NCBI GenBank assembly: GCA_011391595.1
Contig: JAABQG010000003.1
Location: 1-64,000, forward strand
Direction: 5' to 3'
Source of the DNA: Hydrogenophaga sp.
GTDB lineage: Bacteria; Pseudomonadota; Gammaproteobacteria; Burkholderiales; Burkholderiaceae_C
DNA: 64,000 nucleotides
Below the pieces are notes generated by a model. It was not told the origin of the DNA. It searched no databases and worked only from the letters and a program-made list of their open reading frames with translations. Both the position numbers and the translations under genes were made by a program. Shown here piece by piece: positions 29,411 to 39,188 of the stretch. How positions within the stretch are numbered: position 1 is the stretch's first letter; each line of letters begins with the position of its first letter.

Positions 29411-30205
29411 ATGACCGAATCGACCGTCCTATTTGAAGAGCGTGGCGCCGTGGCCATCGCCACGCTGAACCGACCGCAGGCGCTCAACAGTTTCACCCGC
29501 CAGATGCATCGTGAGCTCGGGGCCGCGATGGAGCACGTGGAGGCGAACCCTGGCATCCGCGCGCTGGTCATCACCGGGGCGGGTCGCGGCTTTTGTGCCG
29601 GGGCCGACCTGTCGGAGTTCGACTTTGCGCCAGGGCCGGACCTGATAGAGCGTGCCAATCCTGGCCCGGTGATCGATCAGGCGTTCAATCCGACGGTGCG
29701 CCGGCTGCAGGCGCTGCGCGTGCCGACGATTGCCGCGGTCAATGGCGTGGCGGCCGGTGCGGGCGCCTCGCTGGCCATGACCTGCGATATTGCGATTGCC
29801 GCGCCAGGGGCCAGTTTCATCCAGGCCTTCAGCAAGATCGGCCTGATTCCCGATGCGGGTGGCAGCTGGTTCCTGGTGGAACGACTGGGCCTGGCGCGTG
29901 CCCTGGCGCTGGCCATGACCGGCGACAAGCTTCCGGCGGCGCGGGCCTTGGAGTGGGGGATGATCTGGGACGTGGCGGAAGACCCGCTGGCCGCCGCGCT
30001 GGCCTTGGCCGAAAGACTGGCCGTGATGCCCACCCGAGCGCTGGTGGCCACCCGCCACCTTCTGCGTGACGGGGCCACGCGCACGTTGCACCAGCAGCTT
30101 GACGCCGAGCGCGACACGCAGTCGGCCATGGGCCATACGCACGACTACATCGAAGGCGTGATGGCCTTCCTGGAAAAGCGCCCGGCGCAGTTCAAGGGCG
30201 AATGA
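29411..30205 (+). CDS. paaG: PaaG, ring-1,2-epoxyphenylacetyl-CoA isomerase (crotonase family)
   Basis: A 264-residue crotonase of the aerobic phenylacetate pathway, converting the ring epoxide to oxepin-CoA. Oxyanion and substrate segments are [17 protein letters not shown] and [22 protein letters not shown], and the next block is [25 protein letters not shown], where the hydratase glutamates are replaced (for example by Ala-Ser in AGASLAM), as in isomerases. ATG 29411 has AGGAGA 4 nt upstream. It overlaps paaI by 4 bp, so the three genes form a tight operon. Confidence 0.9.
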   Translation: MTESTVLFEERGAVAIATLNRPQALNSFTRQMHRELGAAMEHVEANPGIRALVITGAGRGFCAGADLSEFDFAPGPDLIERANPGPVIDQAFNPTVRRLQALRVPTIAAVNGVAAGAGASLAMTCDIAIAAPGASFIQAFSKIGLIPDAGGSWFLVERLGLARALALAMTGDKLPAARALEWGMIWDVAEDPLAAALALAERLAVMPTRALVATRHLLRDGATRTLHQQLDAERDTQSAMGHTHDYIEGVMAFLEKRPAQFKGE

Positions 30206-30687
30206 AGATGAACACGCACGGCCAAGCGCACACGCCCGAACAAGCCCGCGATCTGGCGCGCCAGGTCGGCGAGACCATGTTTGCCGTCGACACCGCCTCC
30301 AAGGACACCATGGGCATGGAACTGGTCAGCTGCGAGCCGGGCCGCGCCGTCATGCGCATGACGGTGCGCGCGCTGCACCTGAACGGCCACCAGATCTGCC
30401 ATGGCGGCTTCATCTTCACGCTGTCGGACTCCACCTTTGCCTTTGCCTGCAACAGCTATAACAAAAACACGGTGGCCTCGGGGGCCAGCATCGAGTTCCT
30501 CAAACCCGGTCATCTGGGCGACGTGCTGACCTGTGAGGGCGTCGAGCAGACGCTGAGCGGGCGCCACGGCATCTACGACATGAAAGTCACCAATCAGCGC
30601 GGGCAGGTAATTGCCCTGTTCCGCGGCAAGAGCGCCCAGATTCAGGGCACGGTGATTCCCGAAACCACGGAGCATGAGAAGCCATGA
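30202..30687 (+). CDS. paaI: PaaI, hydroxyphenylacetyl-CoA thioesterase
   Basis: A 161-residue hotdog-fold thioesterase with the family motif HQICHGGFIFTLSDSTFAFACNS and a C-terminal sheet around GHLGDVLTCEGVEQTLSGRHGIYDMKV. In the paa pathway it hydrolyses dead-end hydroxylated phenylacetyl-CoA esters to free CoA. The start ATG at 30202 overlaps the paaG stop (ATGA); ATG 30208 is an alternative. It overlaps paaK by 4 bp. Confidence 0.92.
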   Translation: MKMNTHGQAHTPEQARDLARQVGETMFAVDTASKDTMGMELVSCEPGRAVMRMTVRALHLNGHQICHGGFIFTLSDSTFAFACNSYNKNTVASGASIEFLKPGHLGDVLTCEGVEQTLSGRHGIYDMKVTNQRGQVIALFRGKSAQIQGTVIPETTEHEKP

Positions 30688-31976
30688 AAGCCTTCCCCCT
30701 GGAGCCGATCGAGAAGGCCAGCATCGACGAGCTGCGCGCACTGCAGCTCAAACGCCTGAAATCCACGCTGGCCCACGCCTACGCCAATTCGCCGGTCTAC
30801 AAGGCCAAGTACGATGCGGCCGGGGTCCATCCAGGCGACCTCAAGACCTTGTCGGACCTGGCGAAGTTTCCTTTCACCACCAAGAAGGACCTGCGCGACA
30901 GTTACCCCTTCGGCATGTTCGCCGTGCCGCGCGAGGGTTGCGCGCGTATCCATGCCTCCAGCGGCACCACTGGCAAACCCACGGTGGTGGGCTACACGCT
31001 GAAGGACATCGACACCTGGGCCGGCGTGGTGGCCCGCAGCATCCGCGCGGCCGGTGCGCGACCCGGTGACATGGTGCATGTGAGCTACGGCTACGGCCTG
31101 TTCACCGGCGGGCTGGGCGCGCACTATGGCGCCGAAAAGCTCGGCCTGACGGTGGTGCCCTTTGGCGGCGGCCAGACCGAGCGCCAAGTGCAGCTGATCC
31201 AGGACTTCCGACCCGACATCATCATGGTCACGCCGAGTTACATGCTGGCCATCGCCGACGAGTTCGAGCGCCAGGGCATCAACCCGGCCGACTCGTCGCT
31301 GCGCATCGGCATCTTTGGCGCGGAGCCGTGGACCAACGACATGCGTATGGCGATCGAGGCGCGTGCCGGCATCAGCGCGGTGGATATCTATGGCCTCTCC
31401 GAGGTCATGGGCCCCGGCGTGGCCAGCGAATGTGTCGAGACCAAGGACGGCCCGACCATCTGGGAAGACCATTTCTACCCCGAGATCATCCACCCCGAGA
31501 CCGGCGAACCCGTGGCCGACGGGGAGATGGGCGAGCTGGTGTTCACCAGCCTGACCAAGGAGGCGTTGCCGATCATCCGTTACCGCACGCGCGACCTGAC
31601 ACGGCTGCTGCCCGGTACGGCGCGCACGATGCGGCGCATGGAAAAGATCACCGGCCGCAGCGATGACATGATGATCATCCGGGGCGTGAATGTTTTCCCG
31701 ACGCAGATCGAGGAACTGATCCTCAAGCGCCCGGAACTCAGCGCGCATTACCAGTGCGTCCTGACGCGCGAGGGGCCGATGGACAACCTCAAGGTGGCGG
31801 TGGAGACCCGCCCTGGCCTGTCACCCGAGAGCATCGAGGCCCGGGCCGCCGCGAAGATGCTGCAGTACGAAATCAAGGTCTATGTGGGCAGCAGCGTCGA
31901 GATCGAGTTGCGCGCCGAAGGCGGCGTGGAGCGCAGCCAGGGCAAGGCCAAGCGGGTGGTGGACCAGCGGCGCTGA
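30684..31976 (+). CDS. paaK: PaaK, phenylacetate-CoA ligase
   Basis: A 430-residue AMP-forming ligase that activates phenylacetate to phenylacetyl-CoA, the entry step of the pathway. Length matches PaaK (about 430-440). Motifs include the P-loop HASSGTTGKPTVVGYT, the adenylate region DIYGLSEVMGPGVASECVE, and the C-terminal TGRSDDMMIIRGVNVFPTQIEE with a lysine-rich end. It is the third gene of a paaGIK cluster. The ring-oxygenase genes paaABCDE and paaZ are not in the window. Confidence 0.95.
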   Translation: MKAFPLEPIEKASIDELRALQLKRLKSTLAHAYANSPVYKAKYDAAGVHPGDLKTLSDLAKFPFTTKKDLRDSYPFGMFAVPREGCARIHASSGTTGKPTVVGYTLKDIDTWAGVVARSIRAAGARPGDMVHVSYGYGLFTGGLGAHYGAEKLGLTVVPFGGGQTERQVQLIQDFRPDIIMVTPSYMLAIADEFERQGINPADSSLRIGIFGAEPWTNDMRMAIEARAGISAVDIYGLSEVMGPGVASECVETKDGPTIWEDHFYPEIIHPETGEPVADGEMGELVFTSLTKEALPIIRYRTRDLTRLLPGTARTMRRMEKITGRSDDMMIIRGVNVFPTQIEELILKRPELSAHYQCVLTREGPMDNLKVAVETRPGLSPESIEARAAAKMLQYEIKVYVGSSVEIELRAEGGVERSQGKAKRVVDQRR

Positions 31977-32015
31977 GCTTGCGTGCCAGGTCGTGGCGAG
32001 AGCCGGATCGCCGAT

Positions 32016-32072
32016 TGCTATTCAATCAATAGCTGCCCGCGACCATTTAACGCTGGGATTTGCCAGTTTTTG
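32016..32072 (-). repeat. Dispersed intergenic repeat, copy 5 (well conserved)
   Basis: Read on the minus strand: ATCCCAGCGTTAAATGGTC, then GCGGGCAGCTATTGA and TTGAATAGC. It aligns with copy 3 over the whole core. It lies between the convergent paaK and the M61 peptidase genes. Confidence 0.72.
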
Positions 32073-32097
32073 TATAAAAAATGTCGCCGGAAGCCCC

Positions 32098-33867
32098 TCA
32101 GGCGGCGCCCGCAAGCCAGCGCGCGGCCGCAGCGGCGTCGTGCAGGCTCAGGCGCCAGGTGGTGACACCCTGCGGCAGTTCCAGCGGCAGCCGCAGCAGG
32201 CGCTTGTCGCGCGATACCAGGGCCGTCAGGCTGTGATGGGGGCCCGCGTACAGCGCCAGGTCGTCCAGCTTGTGCAGCCGCCAGGCTTCGCCGGTGCGGG
32301 CATCGGTCTCCACCGCCAGCCATTCGTCGCCGGCTGCAAATCCCGCGCGCTCGGCGGCGCCGCCCCGCAGCACCACCTTGACCTGAATGCCCGCTGCTTC
32401 GGCGACGCGCAGGCCCAGGCGTTGCGCCGGCTGCGCAGCATCCTCCTGGACCGCGACACCCTGGCGGGCCAGCACGGCCTGGAGCGGCAATTCGGCAGTG
32501 CCATGCACCCAGGCGGCGAGTTCGTCGCCGAAGTCACGCTGGCCCAGTTCCGCGAGCACCGTCAGCAAGTCGGCTTGCGTCATCGGGCCGGCCTTGCACC
32601 GTCGCCACAGCGCGCGCATCACAGCGTCCAGATCGGTGTGACCTTCCTGGCGCAGCGTCAGGTCCAGGCACAGGGCGACCAGCGCGCCCTTGGTGTAGTA
32701 GCTGACGGTGGCGTTCGGTGTGTTCTCGTCCTGCCGGTAGTACTTGACCCAGGCGTCAAAACTGGCCTGCGCGACTGACTGCACGGCGCGCCCAGGCGTT
32801 TGCAACACCTGGTTGATCGTCTTGTTCAGCAGCTTGAGGTAGCCCGCATCGTCCAGCAGGCCGGCGCGGCGCAGCAACAGGTCGTCGTAGTAGCTGGTGA
32901 AGCCCTCGAAGAACCACAGCAGGCGGGTGTAGTTCTCCTGTGCGTAGTCATAGCGGGCGAACTCCGCGGGGCGCAGGCGCTTGACGTTCCAGGTGTGAAA
33001 ATATTCGTGGCTGATCAGCCCGAGCAGGGTGGTGTAGCCCTCGCTGTTCTTGCGTTCGCCCTGCCGTGGCAGGTCGCGCCGACCGCAGATCAGCGCGGTG
33101 GAGTTGCGGTGCTCCAGCCCCCCGTAACTGTCGTCCACCGCGTTGAGCATGAACACGAAGTGCCTGTGCGGCGGCTTCTTGCTGCCGTGCCAGAAGCGGA
33201 TACTGGTCTCACAGATTTTCTTGGCATCGGCCAGCAGGCGCTCGCCGTCAAAGGACTGCGCGGCACCCGCCACCACGAAGCGGTGCGGCACGCCACAGGC
33301 CTTGAACTCGCCGCTCCAGAAGGCGCCCATTTCCACGGGGCAGTCCACCAGTTCGTCGTAGTTGGCGGCGACGTAGGTGCCAAAACCGCGGGCATTCACG
33401 GCGTCTGCAGTGAGTCCGGTGGCCACCGACCAACTCCCGGCCCCCTTGGGCGCACACACTTCGAGCGCCTGAGGTGTCTCGGCCTGACCTTCGACCTGCA
33501 GGCACAGGCTGGTGCCATTGAAGAAGCCGCGGGAGGCATCAAGCCAGGCGGTTCGCACGGATGGGTCGTTGGCATACACCTCGTACTGCAAGACCAACGG
33601 GCGACCCACCCGGCAGTGCATTTGCCAGGTGGATTTGTCGGTCTGCGTCATCTCCATGGCATGGCTAGCCTGGTGCGCGCGAAGGCCCTGCAGGTTCTTT
33701 GCGAATTCACGGACCAGGTAGCTGCCCGGGATCCACACAGGCAGCGTCACGCGTTGCAGCGCGGCGGGGCGCTGTATGGTCAGCGTGACGCGATACAGGT
33801 GTGCGTGCAGGTCAGTGGCTTCCACCCGGAAGTGGATGGCGGGATCGGTCGTGAGTTTTTTCGGCAT
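32098..33867 (-). CDS. M61-family metallopeptidase (glycyl aminopeptidase-like) with PDZ domain
   Basis: A 589-residue protein. The zinc motif HEYFH is at residues 287-291 in GLISHEYFHTWNVKRLRPAEF, with the third ligand glutamate in the downstream FFEGFTSYYDDLLLRRAG. A C-terminal PDZ-like domain follows (about 480-560, LGLRVAEAAGIQVKVVLRGGAAERAGF). This matches M61 glycyl aminopeptidases. The start is ATG 33867 (MPKKLTTDPAIHFRVEA). A longer frame begins at 33903 but lacks support. Substrate and cellular location are unknown. Confidence 0.88.
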   Translation of the reverse strand: MPKKLTTDPAIHFRVEATDLHAHLYRVTLTIQRPAALQRVTLPVWIPGSYLVREFAKNLQGLRAHQASHAMEMTQTDKSTWQMHCRVGRPLVLQYEVYANDPSVRTAWLDASRGFFNGTSLCLQVEGQAETPQALEVCAPKGAGSWSVATGLTADAVNARGFGTYVAANYDELVDCPVEMGAFWSGEFKACGVPHRFVVAGAAQSFDGERLLADAKKICETSIRFWHGSKKPPHRHFVFMLNAVDDSYGGLEHRNSTALICGRRDLPRQGERKNSEGYTTLLGLISHEYFHTWNVKRLRPAEFARYDYAQENYTRLLWFFEGFTSYYDDLLLRRAGLLDDAGYLKLLNKTINQVLQTPGRAVQSVAQASFDAWVKYYRQDENTPNATVSYYTKGALVALCLDLTLRQEGHTDLDAVMRALWRRCKAGPMTQADLLTVLAELGQRDFGDELAAWVHGTAELPLQAVLARQGVAVQEDAAQPAQRLGLRVAEAAGIQVKVVLRGGAAERAGFAAGDEWLAVETDARTGEAWRLHKLDDLALYAGPHHSLTALVSRDKRLLRLPLELPQGVTTWRLSLHDAAAAARWLAGAA

Positions 33868-33945
33868 GGTGATACAAAGAATAGCCGACCCACGCCAAGG
33901 CATTGTCCGATTGCCCGCCCCTGGGCTTGGTCGGCGCGGGCCGGG

Positions 33946-34389
33946 TCAGGTGCCGGCGGCCCCCAGAAGGCAACTCAGCGTGGCCACCACAGTCAGGCGC
34001 AGGCGCAGTGGCAGCCAGTGCGAGAGACCGGCATCGGCCCAGGTCTTGCGGTCCACTGCGTAGCAGCCGACCATCACCAGGCCCAGCAGGGGAAGTCCGG
34101 CATAGGCTGGCATCAGCATCGCGACCCACGCCAGCAACGAAGGCACCACCCCCCAGACCAGGTGAAAGGCGTGCCCCGGCGTTTCTGTGGCGGCGTAACG
34201 CAGGCCGATGCCCCAGTGAATGCCGCCGAGAAAAGACACGATCACCGCGCCATAGGCTGCCAGCGATAGCGCGACGAAAGGGTGCAGATCAGCGCTGACC
34301 AGCCACAACAGCATTGCCAGGCCAGCGAAGGGAAGCAGCCCGGCGTAACCGAGCCAGTCAATCAGGTCCCGGGTGGCTTTCTGGTGCAT
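33946..34389 (-). CDS. DUF3429 membrane protein
   Basis: A 147-residue integral membrane protein with about four to five hydrophobic helices (for example YAGLLPFAGLAMLLWLV and PSLLAWVAMLMPAYAGLPLLGL). The DUF3429 hallmark is AYGAVIVSFLGGIHWGIGL. No catalytic residues are evident. It is 51 bp downstream of the DsbC-like gene on the same strand and may be co-transcribed, but there is no known connection. Confidence 0.82.
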   Translation of the reverse strand: MHQKATRDLIDWLGYAGLLPFAGLAMLLWLVSADLHPFVALSLAAYGAVIVSFLGGIHWGIGLRYAATETPGHAFHLVWGVVPSLLAWVAMLMPAYAGLPLLGLVMVGCYAVDRKTWADAGLSHWLPLRLRLTVVATLSCLLGAAGT

Positions 34390-34440
34390 GGAGAGGCTTG
34401 TCTGGACAGATCGGGTCAGGGAGTTGCCTGGCGGCAGGAC

Positions 34441-35157
34441 TCAGGGTTTGGCTTGTGCGAGGAACTTCTCGATCTGCGGCGCGCCGATGGCTCCGGGTAC
34501 GCGCGAACCATCGGCAAAGATCAGGGTCGGGGTGCCAGTGATCTTGTGTTTCTTGCCAAATTCGACGTTGCGTGTCAGCGCCGCGGCGTCACAGGTGGCG
34601 CCAGCGGGCGTGATATCGCGCAGCATCCAGTCGCTCCAGGCTTTGGCCCGGTCCTTGGCGCACCAGATGTTCTTTGACTTGTCCATTGAATCCTTGCCCA
34701 GGATCGGGAAGAGGAACATGTGCACGGTGACGTTGTTCACTTTTTGCAGGTCCGTCTCGAAACGCTTGCAGTAGCCGCAGTTGGGGTCTTCGAACACCGC
34801 CATTTTCCGCTTGCCGTCGCCACGGACAATGGTGAAGGCATCCTTGAGCGGCAAGGCGCTGAAATCCACGGCAGTGAGCTTGTCGATGCGCTCTTCGGTC
34901 AGGTTGCGCCGCTGCCGGGTGTCGATCAGTGCACCCTGGATCAGGAAATTGCCCTCGGCATCGGTGTACAGGATGTCAGTGCCGTTGACGCGCACTTCAT
35001 AAAGGCCGGGCATGGCCGATTTGCTGACTTCATCGATTTTCTGCAACTGGGGAATGCGTTCGGCCAGATTCTTTCGGATTGTTGCCTCCTGGGCGAAAGC
35101 AACCAGCGCCAAGGTCAAGCCGGCAAACGTCAGGGCAGTCTTCATCAGTTTCTTCAT
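34441..35157 (-). CDS. dsbC: DsbC-family thiol:disulfide isomerase
   Basis: A 238-residue periplasmic protein. The signal peptide (MKKLMKTALTFAGLTLALVAFA) has an alternative start 4 residues later. A DsbC N-terminal dimerisation domain (about 24-85, LYEVRVNGTDILYTDAEGNFLI) precedes the thioredoxin domain with active site CGYC at residues 127-130 (FEDPNCGYCKRFE) and the cis-Pro loop GTPTLIFADGSRV. It would reshuffle wrong disulfides in exported proteins, with DsbD as reductant. The neighbours (DUF3429, UbiH-like) give no further clue. Confidence 0.92.
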   Translation of the reverse strand: MKKLMKTALTFAGLTLALVAFAQEATIRKNLAERIPQLQKIDEVSKSAMPGLYEVRVNGTDILYTDAEGNFLIQGALIDTRQRRNLTEERIDKLTAVDFSALPLKDAFTIVRGDGKRKMAVFEDPNCGYCKRFETDLQKVNNVTVHMFLFPILGKDSMDKSKNIWCAKDRAKAWSDWMLRDITPAGATCDAAALTRNVEFGKKHKITGTPTLIFADGSRVPGAIGAPQIEKFLAQAKP

Positions 35158-35171
35158 CAGGTGTCCAGTGG

Positions 35172-36299
35172 CTATTTCAAAGTGTTGAGGGTGCCCATGG
35201 CGCGTCGCGCCACCCAGTCTTTCAGGGGGCCGCTGCGGTCAAAGCCGCTCATGCCCCAGTTGCGCAGAGCCTGTGCCGGGCTCCCACCCAGTGAAAACAG
35301 CTGTTGGAGGCTGTCCGTGGCAAGACTGGTGGAGAGCACGTCGGCCTTGCGCGCGCGCTCGTAGCGGCGCAGCAGCTTCAAGTCGCCGGGGGGGCGCCAG
35401 TCCTCGCGGGATTTCAGGACCCGCGCCAGCTCGGCCACGTCGCCCAGACCCAGGTTCAGTCCCTGGCCCGAGAGCGGATGCACCGTATGGGCGGCATCCC
35501 CTGCCAGCGCCCAACCAGGGCCCACCCAGCGGTCGGCACGCGCCAGTTGCAGCGGCCAACTGGCGCGCTCGCCCTGTAGCGTGAGCTTGCCGAGGGTGTG
35601 GTGGCTGGTGGTCTCGAGCATCGAGGTGAATTCTTCCGGTGAGGTGGCAAGCAGGGCGGGGGCCCGCTCCTGATGAACAGACCAGACAACCGCGACAGAG
35701 TTCCCCAACCGGCCGCCCAATGGCAGGAAAGCCAGAATATCACCGCCGGAAAACCATTGCCAAGCCACCTGGCCGTGCGGCTTTTCGCAGGTCAGCCGCG
35801 TCGCGATGGCGTGCTGACCATAGGGCTTGACGTTGAATTCCACGCCATACTCGGCGCGCGTGCGGCTGGTCTTTCCTTCGCATACCACCGTCAGCGCGGC
35901 CGGGGCCGGGCCCTGGAGCACCTCGATCTGGGGCTGGTAGCGCACGGCTTCCGAAAGCCTGGCTTCAAGCGCGGGGACATCGACAATCCAGGTCAATGCC
36001 GGAGTGGCCTGCACGCCGGCATCGAAATTCACCAGGCCACCGTCGTCGCCGCTGACCTCCATGCGCAGCACGGGGGTTGCAGAAGTCTCGTCAGGCCAGA
36101 CACGCAGTGACTCGAGCAAGGCGCGCGACGCCGCATTCATGGCGTAGGCTCGTACGTCGCTGTGGCCCGAGGTGGCAGGCGGGGCCACGCCTGGCGGGGC
36201 GACAAGCGCCACCCGCAAGTGCTCGCGCGCCAGCAGCAAGGCGAGCGTTCGTCCGACAATGCCGGCCCCGCGGATGCAGATGTCAAAGGTGGTTGCCAT
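35172..36299 (-). CDS. UbiH/UbiF/VisC-family FAD-dependent hydroxylase
   Basis: A 375-residue flavoprotein monooxygenase, start ATG 36299 (MATTFDICIRGAGIVGRTLA). It has the N-terminal GxGxxG FAD fold and the C-terminal GDAAHTVHPLSGQGLNLGLGDVAEL motif typical of ubiquinone-biosynthesis hydroxylases. Which ring position it hydroxylates cannot be told by eye. The much longer frame reaching 37214 runs antisense through the MOSC gene and is rejected. It lies 14 bp downstream of the dsbC-like gene. Confidence 0.9.
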   Translation of the reverse strand: MATTFDICIRGAGIVGRTLALLLAREHLRVALVAPPGVAPPATSGHSDVRAYAMNAASRALLESLRVWPDETSATPVLRMEVSGDDGGLVNFDAGVQATPALTWIVDVPALEARLSEAVRYQPQIEVLQGPAPAALTVVCEGKTSRTRAEYGVEFNVKPYGQHAIATRLTCEKPHGQVAWQWFSGGDILAFLPLGGRLGNSVAVVWSVHQERAPALLATSPEEFTSMLETTSHHTLGKLTLQGERASWPLQLARADRWVGPGWALAGDAAHTVHPLSGQGLNLGLGDVAELARVLKSREDWRPPGDLKLLRRYERARKADVLSTSLATDSLQQLFSLGGSPAQALRNWGMSGFDRSGPLKDWVARRAMGTLNTLK

Positions 36300-36377
36300 G
36301 GTGCGGATTGTAGAAGGCGGGGCAAAATCGGGCGTTGAACCCGACGCCTGCCCTGCCATTGCAAAAAGGTTGCCACC

Positions 36378-37244
36378 GTGAGCCATGCCACTCCCGACGT
36401 TTTCGCCACCATCGCCGCTTTGGTGATCTACCCGGTCAAGTCCTGCGCCGGCGTGGTGGTCGCCGAAGCCATGCTGACCGAGGCCGGACTGGACCTGGAC
36501 CGCGCCTGGATGGTGGTGGACGCCACTGGCGACTTCGTCAGCCAGCGCGAACTGCCGCGCATGGTGCTGATCCGCCCGCAGATCAAGACCTACGAGATCA
36601 TCCTGCGTGCGCCTGGCATGCTGGCGCTGCACCTGGCCATCGACGCGGTGGAGCAACCCCTGCGCGTGCGCGTCTGGGACGACGAAGTGGCGGCTTACGA
36701 CATGGGCGCGGTCGCCGCGCAATGGTTCACCGATTTTCTGGGCCAGCCCCTGCGGCTGGTGCGCTTCGACCCGGACCACCGGCGGCTTTCCAGTCTGAAA
36801 TGGACCGGTGGCATCGAAGCGCCGAACTCGTTCAGCGATGGCTTTCCGTTGCTGGTGACGAGCACTGCGTCGCTGGACACGCTGAACCGCCGACTTGCCG
36901 ATGGAGGCCACAGCAAGGTGGAGATGGCGAGATTCCGGCCCAATCTGGTGCTCGAAGGCCTCGAATCCCACGATGAAGACCGTCTGGACGTGCTGCGCGT
37001 CACGACAGAGACCGGGCTTGTGGAGCTCAAGCCCGTCAAGCCCTGCGCCCGCTGCCCCATTCCCAATGTCGATCCGGTCACCGCAGAACCCGGTCCACAG
37101 GTGAGCGACACCCTGCAGGCGTACAGGCAGGATCCGCGGCTGAATGGCGCCGTGACCTTCGGCATGAACGCCATCGTGCTGCAGGGCGACAGCCAGGTGC
37201 TGCGGGTCGGTCAAAGCGTGACGGCTGATTTCCGGTTTGACTGA
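36378..37244 (+). CDS. MOSC-domain protein (YcbX/MOSC N-terminal type)
   Basis: A 288-residue protein with an N-terminal MOSC beta-barrel (LVIYPVKSCAGVVVAEA) and a C-terminal MOSC domain with the molybdenum-cofactor cysteine motif KPCARCPIPNVDP. Such proteins use Moco for N-hydroxylated-base reduction, as in YcbX/mARC. The start is GTG 36378, inferred because no in-frame ATG gives a complete N-terminal domain. It diverges from the UbiH-like gene, with 78 bp between starts. Confidence 0.88.
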   Translation: MSHATPDVFATIAALVIYPVKSCAGVVVAEAMLTEAGLDLDRAWMVVDATGDFVSQRELPRMVLIRPQIKTYEIILRAPGMLALHLAIDAVEQPLRVRVWDDEVAAYDMGAVAAQWFTDFLGQPLRLVRFDPDHRRLSSLKWTGGIEAPNSFSDGFPLLVTSTASLDTLNRRLADGGHSKVEMARFRPNLVLEGLESHDEDRLDVLRVTTETGLVELKPVKPCARCPIPNVDPVTAEPGPQVSDTLQAYRQDPRLNGAVTFGMNAIVLQGDSQVLRVGQSVTADFRFD

Positions 37245-37325
37245 CGCGGGGGATCGGCATCAGGTCGTGGCCGGGGCAGGCACGTAAAATCGTCGGTTAA
37301 CCCAAAGTCTTCTGAAAGCCCCGTC

Positions 37326-38420
37326 ATGAGCCTCCAATGCGGCATCGTGGGCCTGCCCAACGTCGGCAAGTCCACTCTCTTCAACGCGCTGACCAAAGCC
37401 GGCATCGCCGCCGAAAACTATCCCTTCTGCACCATAGAGCCCAACACCGGCGTGGTGGAAGTGCCCGACCCGCGTCTGCAGCATCTGGCCGCGATCATCC
37501 ACCCCGAGCGCATCGTGCCGGCCATCGTCGAGTTCGTGGACATTGCCGGCCTGGTCGCGGGCGCCAGCCAGGGCGAGGGGCTGGGCAACCAGTTCCTCGC
37601 GCACATCCGCGAGACCGACGCCATCGTCAACGTGGTCCGCTGCTTTGAAGACGACAACGTGATCCACGTCGCCGGCAAGGTGGACCCGATCTCCGACATC
37701 GAAGTGATCCAGACCGAGCTCTGCCTGGCCGACCTCGGCACGGTGGACAAGACCCTGCAGCGCAGCATCAAGGCCGCCAAATCGGGCAATGACAAGGACG
37801 CCGCCAAACTGGTGGCGGTCCTGACCAAAGTGCAGGCCACGCTGAACCAGGGCCAGCCGGTGCGGACGATGGATTTGTCGAAGGACGAACTCCTCATTCT
37901 CAAGCCGTTGTGCCTGATCACCGCCAAGCCGGCCATGTTCGTGGGCAACGTGAGCGAGACCGGATTCGAGAACAACCCCTTCCTGGACCGCCTGAACGAA
38001 TACGCCGCCACACAGAATGCACCGGTGGTGGCGATCTGCGCCAAGATGGAAGCCGACATGGCCGACATGGAGGACGAAGACCGCGCCATGTTCCTGCACG
38101 AGATGGGTCAGGACGAACCCGGGCTGAACCGCCTGATCCGCGCGGCCTTCAAACTGCTGGGCTTGCAGACCTATTTCACCGCTGGTGTGAAGGAGGTGCG
38201 CGCCTGGACCATCCATATCGGAGACACCGCCCCGCAGGCGGCCGGGGTGATCCACGGCGACTTCGAGCGCGGCTTCATCCGAGCCCAGACCATTGCGTTT
38301 GACGAATACATCGCCCACAAGGGTGAGCACGGTGCCAAGGAGGCCGGCAAGATGCGCTCCGAGGGCAAGGAGTACGTGGTGAAGGATGGCGACGTATTGA
38401 ACTTCCTTTTCAACGTGTGA
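37326..38420 (+). CDS. ychF: YchF, redox-regulated P-loop ATPase/GTPase
   Basis: A 364-residue universally conserved Obg-family protein with preference for ATP, implicated in translation and oxidative stress. Motifs are [32 protein letters not shown] (G1), [20 protein letters not shown] (G3), a coiled-coil insert (residues about 130-190) and a C-terminal TGS-like domain ([14 protein letters not shown]). Length is exactly typical. A TAAAAT hexamer 5' of the gene (37287-37292) may be a -10. Confidence 0.97.
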   Translation: MSLQCGIVGLPNVGKSTLFNALTKAGIAAENYPFCTIEPNTGVVEVPDPRLQHLAAIIHPERIVPAIVEFVDIAGLVAGASQGEGLGNQFLAHIRETDAIVNVVRCFEDDNVIHVAGKVDPISDIEVIQTELCLADLGTVDKTLQRSIKAAKSGNDKDAAKLVAVLTKVQATLNQGQPVRTMDLSKDELLILKPLCLITAKPAMFVGNVSETGFENNPFLDRLNEYAATQNAPVVAICAKMEADMADMEDEDRAMFLHEMGQDEPGLNRLIRAAFKLLGLQTYFTAGVKEVRAWTIHIGDTAPQAAGVIHGDFERGFIRAQTIAFDEYIAHKGEHGAKEAGKMRSEGKEYVVKDGDVLNFLFNV

Positions 38421-38500
38421 CGCGTCAGCGCCACCGGTGAAGGGTCAGGTCGGCGACGTTGACGCCAACGGGCGGTGTGAGCCCTTTTCCTATAGATTTA

Positions 38501-38553
38501 TGGCCGTTATCCAGCGTCCGATGGTCATTGTTCGCTATCGATAGCGTAGCTAT
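38501..38553 (+). repeat. Dispersed intergenic repeat, copy 6
   Basis: TTATCCAGCGTCCGATGG, then TCATTGTTCGCTATCG and ATAGCGTAGCTAT. It aligns with the core and adds a self-complementary CGCTATCGATAGCG. It lies between the convergent ychF and YqaA-like genes and reaches the latter's stop codon. Confidence 0.65.
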
Positions 38554-39041
38554 CAGCCGATCATCGGCAACTGCCCCGGGAACACCCACAGCAGGCTGGC
38601 GGTCATGATTACGTAGCGGGCCAGCTTGCCGACGGCCATGTAGGCCACGCAGGGCCAGAACGGCAGCTTGAGCCAGCCGGCCACCGCGCACAGCGGGTCA
38701 CCGACCGCGGGCAGCCAGGCGAGCAGGCAGGCCTTGGGGCCGAGTTTCTCCAGCCATTCCAGCGCCTTGACGTGGGTGGCCGAATGGCGGTACTTGTCCA
38801 CCACTTCGTGCGCGCCCCAGCCCATCCACCAACTCACGGCGCCGCCCAGCGTGTTGCCCACCGTGGCCACTCCGACAGCCGCCCAGAACAGGTCCGGGTT
38901 GAGCTTGACCAGGCCGAACACCGCGGGCTCCGACCCCAGTGGCAGCAGCGTGGCCGAGATGAAGGAGATCACGAATACCGTGCTCAGGCCGTACTCGGGC
39001 AGCGCGAGTTGGGTGAGCAGGTGTTGCGTCCAAGCGTCCAT
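38553..39041 (-). CDS. YqaA-like VTT/DedA-superfamily membrane protein
   Basis: A 162-residue membrane protein of the SNARE-associated (DedA/VTT) group. It starts MDAWTQHLLTQLALPEYGL, has a first membrane region STVFVISFISATLLPLGSEPA and the conserved GNTLGGAVSWWMGW and AWLPAVGDPLCAVAGWLK segments. YqaA and related proteins act in membrane homeostasis and lipid transport. It converges on ychF and diverges from dusB (147 bp apart). Confidence 0.85.
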   Translation of the reverse strand: MDAWTQHLLTQLALPEYGLSTVFVISFISATLLPLGSEPAVFGLVKLNPDLFWAAVGVATVGNTLGGAVSWWMGWGAHEVVDKYRHSATHVKALEWLEKLGPKACLLAWLPAVGDPLCAVAGWLKLPFWPCVAYMAVGKLARYVIMTASLLWVFPGQLPMIG

Positions 39042-39188
39042 GGTCAGTCCAGTGTATCTGCCGGCGCCGTCACGATCCGCGGACCGAAGCCCGGCATTTC
39101 AATTGCTGAAATTTTGGGCAGATACAATTCCCTTCCCCACCTGCCGCACGCCCACCGGTTTTCACCTTTCCCCCGATCCCGCGTCTTC

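Noticed and set aside
35172-37214. 680-residue frame suggesting a fusion to the UbiH-like protein
   Set aside because: The first 305 codons run antisense through the MOSC gene and are low complexity; the FAD-binding start MATTFDICIRGAG at 36299 marks the true N-terminus.
38772-39188. N-terminal extension of dusB
   Set aside because: Antisense to the YqaA-like gene; the DusB family start is at 39189.
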